Shown: positions 1 through 8,082, numbered from the stretch's first letter. The stretch: 64,000 bases of DNA from Arthrobacter gengyunqii (GCF_023022985.1 NZ_CP095461.1:744001-808000), one strand, 5' to 3'. Notes: generated by a model from the sequence alone, not told the origin. Numbers and translations: made by a program.

Positions 1-690
1 GATTCCGCCGTCATTGAACACCGCGATCCGGTCCGAGAGGGTCAGCGCTTCCTCCTGGTCGTGGGTGACAAAGACGAAGGTGATGCCGACTTCGCGCTGA
101 ATCTGCTTGAGCTCGATCTGCATCTGTTCACGCAGCTGCTTGTCCAGAGCGCCCAGCGGCTCGTCCAGCAGGAGGACCTGCGGGCGCAGAATCAGAGCCC
201 GGGCCAGGGCGATGCGCTGGCGTTGGCCGCCGGAGAGCTGGGAGGGCAGTCGGTCGGCCACCTGCGGCAGCCGGACCATCTCCAGTGCTTCGGCGACGCG
301 GCGCTGCCGTTCGGCCCGGGGCGTTTTGCGCAGCTTCAGCCCGTAACCGACGTTCTGGGCAACCGTGAGGTGGGGGAACAGGGCGTAGTCCTGGAACACT
401 GTGTTGACGTTGCGTTCGAACGGCGCCTTATTGGTGACATCGGTGCCGTGGAGTGCAATGGTGCCGCTGGTCACCGGCTCGAAACCTGCCACCATGCGCA
501 GCACCGTGGTTTTTCCGGAACCCGAGGGACCAAGCAGGGAGAAGAACTCGCCCGAGTGGATGTCCAGGTCCAAGTTCTTGACCGCGGAGAAATCGCCGAA
601 GCTCTTTGTCACCTGGGACAGGCTGATGGCGTTGCCGGAGGGAGCCTGCTCCTGGGCGGCGGTGGAGTCGGTTGCTGCACTGGCTCGCAC
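1..690 (-). CDS. potA: Polyamine-type ABC transporter ATP-binding protein (partial, 3' end outside window)
   Basis: Cytoplasmic ATPase that would power import of a small solute. The visible 230 residues hold the whole nucleotide-binding core in order: Walker A GPSGSGKT (about residue 50), the Q-loop in [10 protein letters not shown], the signature LSGGQRQR, Walker [13 protein letters not shown], and the H-loop FVTHDQEEA. PotA-family proteins run about 350-380 residues, so the regulatory C-terminal domain lies left of the window. The start is GTG at 690, eight bases after AAAGGA. The Q-loop and H-loop wording fits the spermidine/putrescine/iron CUT family; the exact substrate cannot be read. 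It is divergent from a GntR regulator at 860 across an AT-rich gap, so that protein is the likely controller (inference). Confidence 0.85.
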   Translation of the reverse strand, partial: MRASAATDSTAAQEQAPSGNAISLSQVTKSFGDFSAVKNLDLDIHSGEFFSLLGPSGSGKTTVLRMVAGFEPVTSGTIALHGTDVTNKAPFERNVNTVFQDYALFPHLTVAQNVGYGLKLRKTPRAERQRRVAEALEMVRLPQVADRLPSQLSGGQRQRIALARALILRPQVLLLDEPLGALDKQLREQMQIELKQIQREVGITFVFVTHDQEEALTLSDRIAVFNDGGI

Positions 691-859
691 GTTTGGTTCC
701 TTTCACTTCAGCTGGGGGGCGCCGAAGCGCTTCAGGTAGTAAAGCTATAAAACCAGATGTTATATGTAATTTAGGTCACTTCATGTAAATTTCTTGTTAC
801 GGATGCGCGGCCCGGCCTCTTGGCATCATCGGTGCCGCCAAGCTGGAAAGATCGTGTAT
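691..859. promoter_or_regulatory. Divergent intergenic region between potA-like gene and GntR gene
   Basis: This 169-base gap separates two divergent genes. Positions about 745-795 are markedly AT-rich for this genome and should contain both promoters and probably the GntR operator. I see short TA-rich hexamers on both strands but no convincing matched -35/-10 pair, so no individual promoter is called. Confidence 0.4.
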
Positions 860-1648
860 ATGCCCCAAAACACCACTCCGCAGAAACGCCTGCTCACCGC
901 TGTCTTCGCTCCGCTGGGCGACGCAGGCAAAGCCAGCCGCGTCGAAGAACGCATAGTTCAGGGGATCTCTGCGGGTGCCCTGCTCGACGGCGACAGGCTC
1001 CCCACCGAACTGGAACTGGCGGCTTCCATGGGCGTTGCCACCGTCACCGCGCGCGAAGCGCTGGCCGGGCTGCGAAACCGCGGTTTGGTGGAGACCCGGC
1101 GCGGACGTGAAGGCGGCACCTTTGTTACGTTGCCCTCCGGCGACAGATCGGAGTTGGTCAGACGCAGGCTGGCCGCCATGAGCCGGGTGGAACTGCGGGA
1201 CCTGGCCATCCACTATTCAGCGATCGCGGCCACTGCCGCGGAGCTCGCCACCGATGCTGCGGATGGTGAAGATATCGCCGCGCTCGCACACCTGCTCGAT
1301 GCTCCCATGGGCGGTAACCGCGCCGTCGGGAATTTCCTGCTCGAACTCGCAGCCTTGAGCCAATCTGCTCGGCTGACCCGTGAGTATGTCCGTCTGCACA
1401 CCGACTACGGGTCGCTGCTTGGCCTGGCCCATGCCGACCCCGCCTTCGATGCCTCCATGGTCAGCCTGTGCCGGAGCATCTGCGCCGCCATGGGCGCGGA
1501 GGATGCTTCGACTGCCCGGGCGCTCGTCCGTGAGTATGTCCAGACCTCAGTGGCCTGGCTGATCGATGAACACACCCGTCTTCACTCCTCTGCCGAAGTC
1601 ACTACGGCAGAGAACCCACACCCCGCACCCGCCAGGAGGAAAGCATGA
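860..1648 (+). CDS. GntR-family transcriptional regulator (FCD-type)
   Basis: DNA-binding regulator of 262 residues. The N-terminal winged helix (about residues 20-90) has the GntR pattern GDRLPTELELAASMGVATVT followed by ALAGLRNRGLVETRRGREGG. The rest is an all-helical ligand domain that looks FCD-like. The in-frame ATG at 794 has no ribosome-binding site; the ATG at 860 has GGAAAG upstream and starts just before the fold, so I prefer it. It overlaps the next gene by four bases (ATGA), so the two are co-transcribed and translationally coupled. Its divergent position suggests it controls the potA-like transporter; the inducer is unknown. Confidence 0.85.
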   Translation: MPQNTTPQKRLLTAVFAPLGDAGKASRVEERIVQGISAGALLDGDRLPTELELAASMGVATVTAREALAGLRNRGLVETRRGREGGTFVTLPSGDRSELVRRRLAAMSRVELRDLAIHYSAIAATAAELATDAADGEDIAALAHLLDAPMGGNRAVGNFLLELAALSQSARLTREYVRLHTDYGSLLGLAHADPAFDASMVSLCRSICAAMGAEDASTARALVREYVQTSVAWLIDEHTRLHSSAEVTTAENPHPAPARRKA

Positions 1649-2400
1649 GCATTTCCCGCAGTGAGTCCCTGCCGTCCGGAGCGGCGCCGCCCGCGTCAGC
1701 ACTGGGCAGTTTCTTTGAGAATGTCCTGGGCCTCCTTGAGGCCTGGACGCCGGAACTGGCCCTTCTCTTCGACGATCCGGCGGCGCCGCCCGATCGTCGG
1801 GACGTTGACGCCGTCGTCGAACCCCTGACCGCCTCCCTGCTGGCGCAGGAGGACTATCCGCTGGCCGGCGGCGGATTCGTGGCTGCCCATCAGGTACTCG
1901 GCGATGCCCCCTGGCACATGGCGTGGTGGCAGGGACGGAGCAAGGAACTGCTGGTGCTCTCCTCTGTGGAGTCCATGGGGGAGGCATACTCGCGGCGCGA
2001 GTGGTTTACGGTTCCGCTCGAGACCGGGGTCCGCCATGTGACCGGCCCGTATGTCGATTTCATCTGCACGGACGAATACACGGTGACCCTGACTTCCCCG
2101 GTCATCGTGGATGGCCGGGTGGTTGGCGTGGTGGGAGCTGATGTCTATGTGGAGTCACTTGAGAAAATCCTGCTGCCCGGTCTGCGCCGGCTGCATCCGG
2201 AAGCTTCCCTGGTGAACCGGGTGGGGCGAGTGGTGGTGTCAGCGGACCCGCAGCTGGCGGCCGGGCGGCTGCTGGTGGGGGACTGGCGGCACGCCGCGGA
2301 CCCGCTGAAGATGGAACTGCGCGGCGCCGAATATTTCGGTCGTCTGACCGCCGTCCACCCCTGCGGATCGTTGCCGCTGGCAGTGACCCTTCCCCGCTGA
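1645..2400 (+). CDS. Cache (PDC) sensor-domain protein
   Basis: A 251-residue protein with the PAS-like Cache fold normally seen in extracytoplasmic sensors. The diagnostic stretch is near residues 135-180: YVDFICTDEYTVTLTSPV, then GRVVGVVGADVYVESLEKILL. It has no signal peptide, no membrane segment and no attached kinase or chemotaxis domain, so it is probably a free cytoplasmic ligand-binding protein. Translational coupling to the GntR gene suggests it modulates that regulator or senses the same solute; this is inference. RBS AGGAGG lies 6-7 bases before the ATG. Confidence 0.75.
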   Translation: MSISRSESLPSGAAPPASALGSFFENVLGLLEAWTPELALLFDDPAAPPDRRDVDAVVEPLTASLLAQEDYPLAGGGFVAAHQVLGDAPWHMAWWQGRSKELLVLSSVESMGEAYSRREWFTVPLETGVRHVTGPYVDFICTDEYTVTLTSPVIVDGRVVGVVGADVYVESLEKILLPGLRRLHPEASLVNRVGRVVVSADPQLAAGRLLVGDWRHAADPLKMELRGAEYFGRLTAVHPCGSLPLAVTLPR

Positions 2401-2427
2401 ATCTCAAGCCGGCCCCGCTAGAATCGA

Positions 2428-3030
2428 ATGATGTCTCAAACGCAGCAGATTCCAGCCACCGGCGTGTCCACAGTGGCGCGCATCGTCACCGAAACGACGG
2501 CCCCGGCCGTCCTGGTGGGGATCCTCCTGCTGCTGCAGCCCCTGCTCAGTCCCGGTGTCACCTGGGTGCAGGGCATCGTGGCGGCCGGATTCACCGTGGG
2601 CTTGCCCTTCCTGATGATTATTTGGCTGAAGCGGCGCGGCGCCGTGACCGACCACCACGTGGGAGTGCGCTCGCAGCGGGCGCCGATCCTGGCGGCATCG
2701 GCGGTGTCGATTGGTATCGGCGCCCTCATCCTTTTTTTCCTGGGAGCCCCGGCGGTTCTCTTCGGCGAAATCGGCGGCGTATTTATTGGCCTTGTTCTTT
2801 GCATGGCGGCGAACTTGGTGTGGAAACTATCCGTTCATTCCGCCGTCGCCGCCTACGTCGGCCTGACGCTGCTGGCCCCCATCCCGGTCTTCGGTCCGGC
2901 GCTGGCCGTGATGTTGGCATCAGCGACGGGTTGGTCCCGGGTGAAGCTCGGCGACCACACCCCTACGCAGGTGTTCGCGGGCCATCTGGCCGGCTGCGTG
3001 GCCTTCGCCGCCGCACTGCTGCTGCCCTGA
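2428..3030 (+). CDS. PAP2-superfamily-like integral membrane protein
   Basis: Hydrophobic protein of about 200 residues with five or six membrane segments. Its C-terminal half has remnants of the type-2 phosphatidic acid phosphatase signature: KLSVHSAVA, then SRVKLGDHTPTQV. These match the PSGH and SR-x5-H blocks, but the final Asp of the SR-x5-H-x3-D motif is Gln here. It could be a lipid phosphatase or a degenerate relative. There are two adjacent ATGs (2428, 2431). A TAGAAT hexamer ends six bases before the second, so a leaderless transcript starting at 2431 is likely. Not obviously linked to the following unit. Confidence 0.6.
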   Translation: MMSQTQQIPATGVSTVARIVTETTAPAVLVGILLLLQPLLSPGVTWVQGIVAAGFTVGLPFLMIIWLKRRGAVTDHHVGVRSQRAPILAASAVSIGIGALILFFLGAPAVLFGEIGGVFIGLVLCMAANLVWKLSVHSAVAAYVGLTLLAPIPVFGPALAVMLASATGWSRVKLGDHTPTQVFAGHLAGCVAFAAALLLP

Positions 3031-3131
3031 CGCCAGCTTTGTGGGTGACCCACGCCCCTTTTGGGATACAGTCCTAACGTCCAGGCTCTTCACCTGCGCG
3101 CATAATGTCGCGAGACAACGATGGGGAATTG

Positions 3132-3629
3132 ATGGCAGTGCGTTTTAGGAAGTCCGACGGCGGCGGGCAGGCGGCGTCGAAAGCAGCGGTGGCAGCCCTG
3201 AAACTGGACGGGCACGTGACCTTCGAGGAATTGCTGGCCGTTGTCACCAAAGCCCACGGAAAGCCAATCGAGCTGCGGGACATTGACCATTCAGTGATTC
3301 CAGCCGTCACGGGGCTGTGGATCGAGAAGGACAAGAAGTCGATCATCCTGCTGCCCGCCGGTGACAATCGCCTGCACCGCACCCATGCTGCGTGCCACGA
3401 ATTTGGGCACATCCTCCTGCGCCACCAGGGCTGTGGCGGTGTGGAGACGTCCATGCCGTCCGTCTTCCAGCACGTTGGCAGCCGCAAGGGCATCAAGCGG
3501 ATGCTGGCCCGGTCCCTGGACTGGAACGAGACCGAGCGGGCCGCGGAACACGTTGCCTATCTGCTCTCCCTGGCGCTGCTGCCCCATGAGCGGGAAAGCC
3601 CCAGCGACTTTGAGCGGACGTTCATGTGA
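3132..3629 (+). CDS. ImmA/IrrE-like metallo-endopeptidase-type protein
   Basis: A 165-residue cytoplasmic protein with a zinc-protease HExxH motif (CHEFGHILLRH, about residues 89-99) and a downstream ERAAEHVAYLL helix that could supply the third ligand. This is the arrangement of ImmA/IrrE proteins, which cleave or antagonise HTH repressors. The start at 3132 has GGGGA six bases upstream; an in-frame ATG at 3105 has none. It overlaps the next gene by GTGA. It heads a four-gene unit with two membrane proteins and an EspR-like HTH protein. By family precedent it would act on the HTH protein, but no substrate can be read from sequence. Confidence 0.72.
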   Translation: MAVRFRKSDGGGQAASKAAVAALKLDGHVTFEELLAVVTKAHGKPIELRDIDHSVIPAVTGLWIEKDKKSIILLPAGDNRLHRTHAACHEFGHILLRHQGCGGVETSMPSVFQHVGSRKGIKRMLARSLDWNETERAAEHVAYLLSLALLPHERESPSDFERTFM

Positions 3630-4621
3630 CGTGGCTGCAGATCCTTCCGATCATCGTGCTCTGGACGATGGTCGCGATCCGGCTGCTGGGGCTCTGCTTT
3701 GGCTGGCGGCCGGGCATCCTGCCTGCCGTGTCGCTGGTGGCCCTGGGCGCAACCCTGAACATCGACCCGGTGTACCTGGCCGTTGATCAGTACCTGGGCG
3801 GTTGGAATCTGCTCAATCTGATGGTGCACCTGCTCATGGGACTGGGCATGACCGAGCTGAGCCGGCTGCTGCTGAGAGTCACCGGCCGTTCACACCACGT
3901 CAAAGTGCTGATCAGCATAGGGTCGGTGCTGGCGGTGGCACAGATTGTGCTCCTGCTTGTTTCGAACACCGAAGGATCCGCCGCCAGCTTCACGGACACC
4001 TTCGGCGACACCCCGACCGTTGCTTTGTACCAGGCCAGCTTCTTTGCCTGGTTCGGCATGATCACCGGCTATACGGGCTGGGAAACCCTGCGCCGGAACC
4101 GGCGGGGAGAATCGCGTCCCTTCCGGATCGGTTTCGACATCCTGTGTGCCGGCTGCATGGCCGGTGTCCTGGCGGCAGCCACAAAAATGATCCAGATCGG
4201 CCTGGAAATCGGAGGCGTCAATGACCGGGACAACAACGCCCTGGTCACCGGATACCATGTTCTGCTCGCCCTGATGATTGTGGGATTTGCGGTGGGCTTC
4301 ATCCTTCCGTCCTACGAACGCATTCGGCAGACCTTCCGGGCACGGACAGAATGCGCAAGGGACCTTGCAGCCTTGCGGCCCGTTATGGGTCGTCTGGTGC
4401 AGACGCCCGAAGGCCGCCGGTCCATGGGGGCCGCCAACATTGTCCTCGACGCCCGCGCGTCCAAGGCCCAGCTGTACCGCTGGTTCATCTTCATAGGCGA
4501 TATCCGGGTCCTGGACCCCGGCCTGCTGTCGCCGCAGGAAACCCGAATCATCGACGAGATAGGCACGAGAATTGAGCACAACAGTTCACCGGCGCAGCGT
4601 ACCGCTGCTCCTCGCGGCTAG
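3626..4621 (+). CDS. MAB_1171c-type multi-pass membrane protein
   Basis: A 331-residue protein with about seven hydrophobic segments in the first 235 residues, then a roughly 95-residue charged cytoplasmic tail (RALxPVMGRLVQ, YRWFIFIGDIRVL, ETRIIDEIG). This matches a family in actinobacteria called MAB_1171c putative transporters, which sit next to ImmA/IrrE-like and HTH proteins. No transport has been shown by anything visible here; a membrane sensor or anchor is equally possible. The GTG start lies inside the stop of the upstream peptidase gene, so they are coupled. The 3' end overlaps the next gene by about 50 bases. Confidence 0.65.
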   Translation: MTWLQILPIIVLWTMVAIRLLGLCFGWRPGILPAVSLVALGATLNIDPVYLAVDQYLGGWNLLNLMVHLLMGLGMTELSRLLLRVTGRSHHVKVLISIGSVLAVAQIVLLLVSNTEGSAASFTDTFGDTPTVALYQASFFAWFGMITGYTGWETLRRNRRGESRPFRIGFDILCAGCMAGVLAAATKMIQIGLEIGGVNDRDNNALVTGYHVLLALMIVGFAVGFILPSYERIRQTFRARTECARDLAALRPVMGRLVQTPEGRRSMGAANIVLDARASKAQLYRWFIFIGDIRVLDPGLLSPQETRIIDEIGTRIEHNSSPAQRTAAPRG

Positions 4622-5153
4622 CTGCTCCAAGATACTGCCGCCCGCCCTGGTCCTGACCGTCCTGGTGTTCCTGGCGGGGATCAAGGCGGGGCTGGGGCCG
4701 GCGGGAGTGATCCTGCTGGTGGCCGGCATCGTCGGTATTCCGGGAGTGATCTACAAAGGGGCCAAGCCCGTTTTCCGTCGCCGCGGCCTTCCGGACAGCT
4801 GGCGGACCAACATTGTGGCAGTCCTGATGCTTGTGGGCACGGTGATCTGCTGGATTATTCCCCTTGAGGCGCCGATCCCGCTCACCGTCGCGGCGTTGTT
4901 TCTCGGCAATGCAGGACTGGTGTTCTTCCGCCGCTGGCTCGATGTTTCAGCCCATGTGTCCGTTATTACCTTCGCAGTTTTGTGGGTTACGGCAATGTCT
5001 GGGGGAGCCTGGGCGTGGCTGTTGGTACTATCGCCGTTGATGATGTTCAGCCGGGTGGTCCTGCGCGAACACACCCGACGGGAAGCGTTGTCAGGCGCGG
5101 CATTGGGAGTGTCAACTTTCTGCTGTTATCTCGTAGCAATGACTTGGAGCTGA
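4572..5153 (+). CDS. Small integral membrane protein of unknown function
   Basis: I do not recognise a family. The 193-residue protein has five or six hydrophobic segments (about residues 18-65, 78-115, 125-165 and 172-190) joined by short Arg-rich loops. The suggested TTG start makes it overlap the previous gene by 50 bases; a later GTG may be the true start, since no strong ribosome-binding site is visible for either. It sits between the MAB_1171c-like gene and the EspR-like gene in one transcription unit, so it is probably a membrane partner of the former (inference). Confidence 0.55.
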   Translation: MSTTVHRRSVPLLLAASCSKILPPALVLTVLVFLAGIKAGLGPAGVILLVAGIVGIPGVIYKGAKPVFRRRGLPDSWRTNIVAVLMLVGTVICWIIPLEAPIPLTVAALFLGNAGLVFFRRWLDVSAHVSVITFAVLWVTAMSGGAWAWLLVLSPLMMFSRVVLREHTRREALSGAALGVSTFCCYLVAMTWS

Positions 5154-5158
5154 ACTAA

Positions 5159-5590
5159 GTGAACGATTTTGGTCTTTCCCCGGAACGAGCCGCCGGCATC
5201 CGGCGCGCCGAGACGCTCGCTCGAAAGATCAATCTCCTCTTGGATGTCATCATGTCCGACTCAGGCAAGCCGTATGACTACCAGGCCATCAGGGACGGCG
5301 CGCAGAAAGCCGGCTACTACCTTTCCCGCACCCGTTGGTCCCTGTTGAAGTCAGGCAAGGAGCAGGTTGTCCCGGACGAGGCACTGCGTGCCATTGCCGC
5401 GGTCTTCGACGTGGATCCGGAATATCTGCTGCAGGAGGGCGGAAAGCTGCCGGAGCGGGTTGAGGCCGAGCTGGAACTGCTCCGCAGCATGCGGCGTGCC
5501 GAGGTGCGCAACTTCGCCGCCCGCGCCCTGGGTCCTGTCGACCCGGAAGCACTGCGCGCCATTGCGAAAATCCTGGATGAGGACGAGTAG
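5159..5590 (+). CDS. EspR-like HTH transcriptional regulator
   Basis: A 143-residue DNA-binding protein with EspR architecture: an N-terminal helix that sets the atypical HTH (ARKINLLLDVI), the XRE-type helix-turn-helix (AQKAGYYLSRTRWSLLKSG, AIAAVFDVDPEYLL), and a C-terminal dimerisation helix pair (LRSMRRAEVRNFAARALG). EspR of mycobacteria is a nucleoid-associated activator that forms dimers of dimers. Here the gene is last in the peptidase/membrane-protein unit, six bases after the upstream stop, with GGAG before a GTG start. The nearby HExxH protein is the obvious candidate antagonist; that link is inferred. Confidence 0.7.
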   Translation: MNDFGLSPERAAGIRRAETLARKINLLLDVIMSDSGKPYDYQAIRDGAQKAGYYLSRTRWSLLKSGKEQVVPDEALRAIAAVFDVDPEYLLQEGGKLPERVEAELELLRSMRRAEVRNFAARALGPVDPEALRAIAKILDEDE

Positions 5591-5617
5591 TTCTTGAGGA
5601 CCCTCCCGTAAAAGTCT

Positions 5618-5646
5618 TTGACCGCCCATCGACACACTGCTATGGT
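5618..5646 (+). promoter_or_regulatory. Sigma-70-like promoter TTGACC-N17-TATGGT
   Basis: The -35 is TTGACC (5618-5623) and the -10 is TATGGT (5641-5646), with an optimal 17-base spacer. The predicted start is near 5653, inside the palindrome. The promoter points to the flavoprotein gene 300 bases downstream, but a strong hairpin at 5836 lies between. Confidence 0.6.
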
Positions 5647-5690
5647 TTCAATCATGTTTCACACATGTGTGAAACATGATTGAAACCATA
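5641..5690. repeat. Perfect 50-bp palindrome overlapping a promoter -10
   Basis: Every base of 5641-5665 pairs with 5690-5666, with no spacer. Nested inside are smaller palindromes centred on ACATGT (GTTTCACACATGTGTGAAAC). The left edge coincides with the -10 hexamer, so a bound dimer or tetramer would block transcription. The likely role is an operator for an unidentified repressor; a cruciform or an RNA hairpin are alternatives. Confidence 0.7.
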
Positions 5691-5835
5691 AGGCTGCAGG
5701 TTGGAGACGGTGGTTGACTGGGGGGTCACCTCCGTCTCCGCCTGTGCTTATGAGCGGTATATCCGAGCTGCAGGGCTCGGTGGACCACTGATTGTGGAAC
5801 ATCCGCTGCCTGTGGGGGGTCAGCGTGACGTGAAT

Positions 5836-5867
5836 GCGAAGCCAGCGAATTTTTCCGCTGGCTTCGC
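5836..5867 (+). terminator. 12-bp hairpin in the leader upstream of the flavoprotein gene
   Basis: GCGAAGCCAGCG (5836-5847) pairs perfectly with CGCTGGCTTCGC (5856-5867) around an eight-base loop that contains five T. No U-run follows, so termination is uncertain. If it terminates, the promoter at 5618 would make a short RNA of about 215 nt. Confidence 0.45.
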
Positions 5868-5954
5868 TGCGTTTGGGGCGGGTGTGGAACCGGGGGTGCC
5901 CGCGGTGGCAGCCCCGCGTGGTCGTCGTCGGCCGTTGTAGGTAGAATTCATAAA

Positions 5955-8066
5955 GTGAAACTCAATTCCTTTTCCCATCTGATGGCACCGGGCACCATCG
6001 GTCCGATGGAAGCCCACAACCGCATCGTTCTGCCCGCCATGGACATGAACGTCTCCGAGCACGGCGAGATCGAACAGACCGAGATCGACCACTACGTGGC
6101 ACGTGCCGCCGGCGGCGCGGGCCTGATCATCACCGGCGCCTGCGCCATTGCGTTCCCGCACGGCGCAGCTTCCATGAAGGAACCGGGCCTCTCCGATGAC
6201 AAGTTCATTCCAGGTCTGAAGGCGCTGGCCGATGCCGTCCACGCCGCCGGCAGCAAGCTGTGCATCCAGTCCACGCACCACGGCAAGGTAGCCCGCGTGG
6301 ACGTCGCCAACGACCGTCCGGTGCTGGCCCCGAACCAGCCGGACTACAGCTATGACATGTCCGCCCTGGCCGACAGCACCCCGACCGAACTTGGCAAGAT
6401 GGGCGCGGCCACCGCCGGCAAGCAGGTCACCTACCGCGAGATGACCGCTGAGGACATTTCCTGGCTGGTCTCCACCTGGGCCGATGCCGCCGAACGCATC
6501 GCCAAGGCCGGAGCCGACGCGATCGAGATCCACGCCGCCCACGGCTACATCCTCGGCGTGTTCCTGAACCAGCGGGACAACAAGCGCACCGACGAATACG
6601 GCGGCTCGCTGGCCAACCGCGCCCGTCTGGCGTGTGAAGTCATCAGCGCGGTGAAGGAACGGGTCGGCGACAAGCTGGCCATCCTGGTCCGTGTTGCCGG
6701 TGAGGAATACGGGCAGGAGGGCGGACTGACCCTGCCCGAGGCCGTTGAAGCCTCCAAGCTGTTTGAGCAGGCCGGCGCGGATGCCATCCACGTCACCGGC
6801 TGGGGCCGGAACCCGTTCGACAACTTCACCGACGGCCCGCTGCCCAGCAAGGTCGGCGCCTACCTGGACAACGCCGCGGAGATCAAGAAGCACGTCAAGG
6901 TGCCGGTCATCGCCGTCGGCCGGATGCTGCCGAAGGTTGCCGAGAAGGCGCTGGCAGCCGGGCAGATCGACTTCGCCGCCATGGGACGCCAGCTGCTGGC
7001 CGATCCGGAGCTGCCGAACAAGATCCGGGACGGCAAATTCGACCAGGTCCGCCCCTGCATCAACTGCTACCTGTGCGTCGCGGAGAACTTCTTCGACGAC
7101 ACCCCCTTCTGTGCGGTCAATCCGGCCCTCGGCAACGAGGCCCTGCTTCCGCTGAAGCCCGCCTCGATGACCAAGCACGTCGTCGTCGTCGGCGCCGGTC
7201 CCGCGGGGATGGAAACCGCACGGGTGCTGACCGAACGCGGCCACCGTGTCACCATCGTGGACAAGGCCGACCGGCTGGGCGGCACCATGTGGTTCTCCAC
7301 CATGACGACGCCGGACAACGAACGCCTGCTGCGCTGGTTCAAATCCGAGATCAAGCGGCTCAACATTGCTGTCAAGCTGAACACCCCGGCAACCGTTGAG
7401 ACCATCCGTGAACTGCACCCGGACCATGTCATTGTGGCAACCGGCGCCGTCCGCCCCAAGCCTGACTTCCCGGGCGGCGATCTGCCGAATGTGCAGACCG
7501 GCGACACGCTGCGCGCGATGATGCTCGGCACGGCAACGGCGGAGGAAGCGGGTGCGGTGCTCAGTACGCTCGGCAAGCTCGGCCGCCTTTCCGGCGTGAC
7601 CAAGAGCCCCGAGTTTGTCCGCCAGTTCACCAAGTTCTGGCTCCCCATGGGCAAGGACGTTGTGGTCATCGGCGGGTCCTTGGTGGGCCTGGAGCTGGCC
7701 GAGTTCCTCGCCGAGCGCGGCCGCAGCGTGACCCTGCTGCACGAGAAGCAGCAGCTTGGGCTGCCGCTGGCCATGCCGCGCCGCTGGACCGCGGTGAAGG
7801 ATTCCAAGGACCACGGCGTGCGGATCCACCGCAACGTGAAGATCACGCGCATCACGGAGAAGGCCGTGGAGTGGACCGAGGGGGAGCAGAGCTTCACCGC
7901 ACCCGCCTCCATGGTGGTTTACGCGGACGGCACGACGTCGGCTGCCCCGCTCGCGGACGAGCTGCGCGCGGCGGGCATCAGCTGCGACGTCGTTGGCGAC
8001 GCCGGTGCCGTGAACTACATCCACGGCGCCATCCATTCCTCGTGGAAGGTCAGCACCGAGCTTTAG
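5955..8066 (+). CDS. NADH:flavin oxidoreductase / 2,4-dienoyl-CoA reductase-type FMN-FeS-FAD enzyme
   Basis: A 703-residue cytoplasmic redox enzyme with the full domain order of FadH-type reductases. The N-terminal FMN TIM barrel is at residues 1-350 (HAAHGYILGVFLNQRDN, RVAGEEY). The iron-sulfur cysteines are 368, 371, 374 and 386 (C-x2-C-x2-C-x11-C; FadH-like proteins usually have C-x2-C-x3-C). An FAD-binding Rossmann motif is VVVGAGPAGMETARV, and an NAD(P) site is VVVIGGSLVGLELAEFL. The substrate could be an enoyl-CoA or another alpha,beta-unsaturated compound; trimethylamine-dehydrogenase relatives share the layout. The GTG start follows TAGAAT by seven bases, suggesting a leaderless transcript. 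A terminator at 8083 follows the gene. Confidence 0.8.
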   Translation: MKLNSFSHLMAPGTIGPMEAHNRIVLPAMDMNVSEHGEIEQTEIDHYVARAAGGAGLIITGACAIAFPHGAASMKEPGLSDDKFIPGLKALADAVHAAGSKLCIQSTHHGKVARVDVANDRPVLAPNQPDYSYDMSALADSTPTELGKMGAATAGKQVTYREMTAEDISWLVSTWADAAERIAKAGADAIEIHAAHGYILGVFLNQRDNKRTDEYGGSLANRARLACEVISAVKERVGDKLAILVRVAGEEYGQEGGLTLPEAVEASKLFEQAGADAIHVTGWGRNPFDNFTDGPLPSKVGAYLDNAAEIKKHVKVPVIAVGRMLPKVAEKALAAGQIDFAAMGRQLLADPELPNKIRDGKFDQVRPCINCYLCVAENFFDDTPFCAVNPALGNEALLPLKPASMTKHVVVVGAGPAGMETARVLTERGHRVTIVDKADRLGGTMWFSTMTTPDNERLLRWFKSEIKRLNIAVKLNTPATVETIRELHPDHVIVATGAVRPKPDFPGGDLPNVQTGDTLRAMMLGTATAEEAGAVLSTLGKLGRLSGVTKSPEFVRQFTKFWLPMGKDVVVIGGSLVGLELAEFLAERGRSVTLLHEKQQLGLPLAMPRRWTAVKDSKDHGVRIHRNVKITRITEKAVEWTEGEQSFTAPASMVVYADGTTSAAPLADELRAAGISCDVVGDAGAVNYIHGAIHSSWKVSTEL

Positions 8067-8082
8067 ACGAGTTCCGTCTGGA

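Larger units (their letters stand above)
5591..5954. other. 364-base non-coding region with palindrome, hairpin and two promoters
   Basis: No convincing gene. The stretch holds, in order: a strong sigma-70-like promoter (5618-5646), a 50-bp perfect palindrome on its -10 (5641-5690), a 12-bp hairpin (5836-5867), and a TAGAAT hexamer seven bases before the GTG of the flavoprotein gene. A 79-codon open frame from a TTG at 5701 has no ribosome-binding site and runs through the hairpin, so I do not call it. Confidence 0.6.

Noticed and set aside
5701..5940. A 79-codon frame in the leader upstream of the flavoprotein
   Set aside because: TTG start with no ribosome-binding site, runs through the 12-bp hairpin, and has no recognisable composition.
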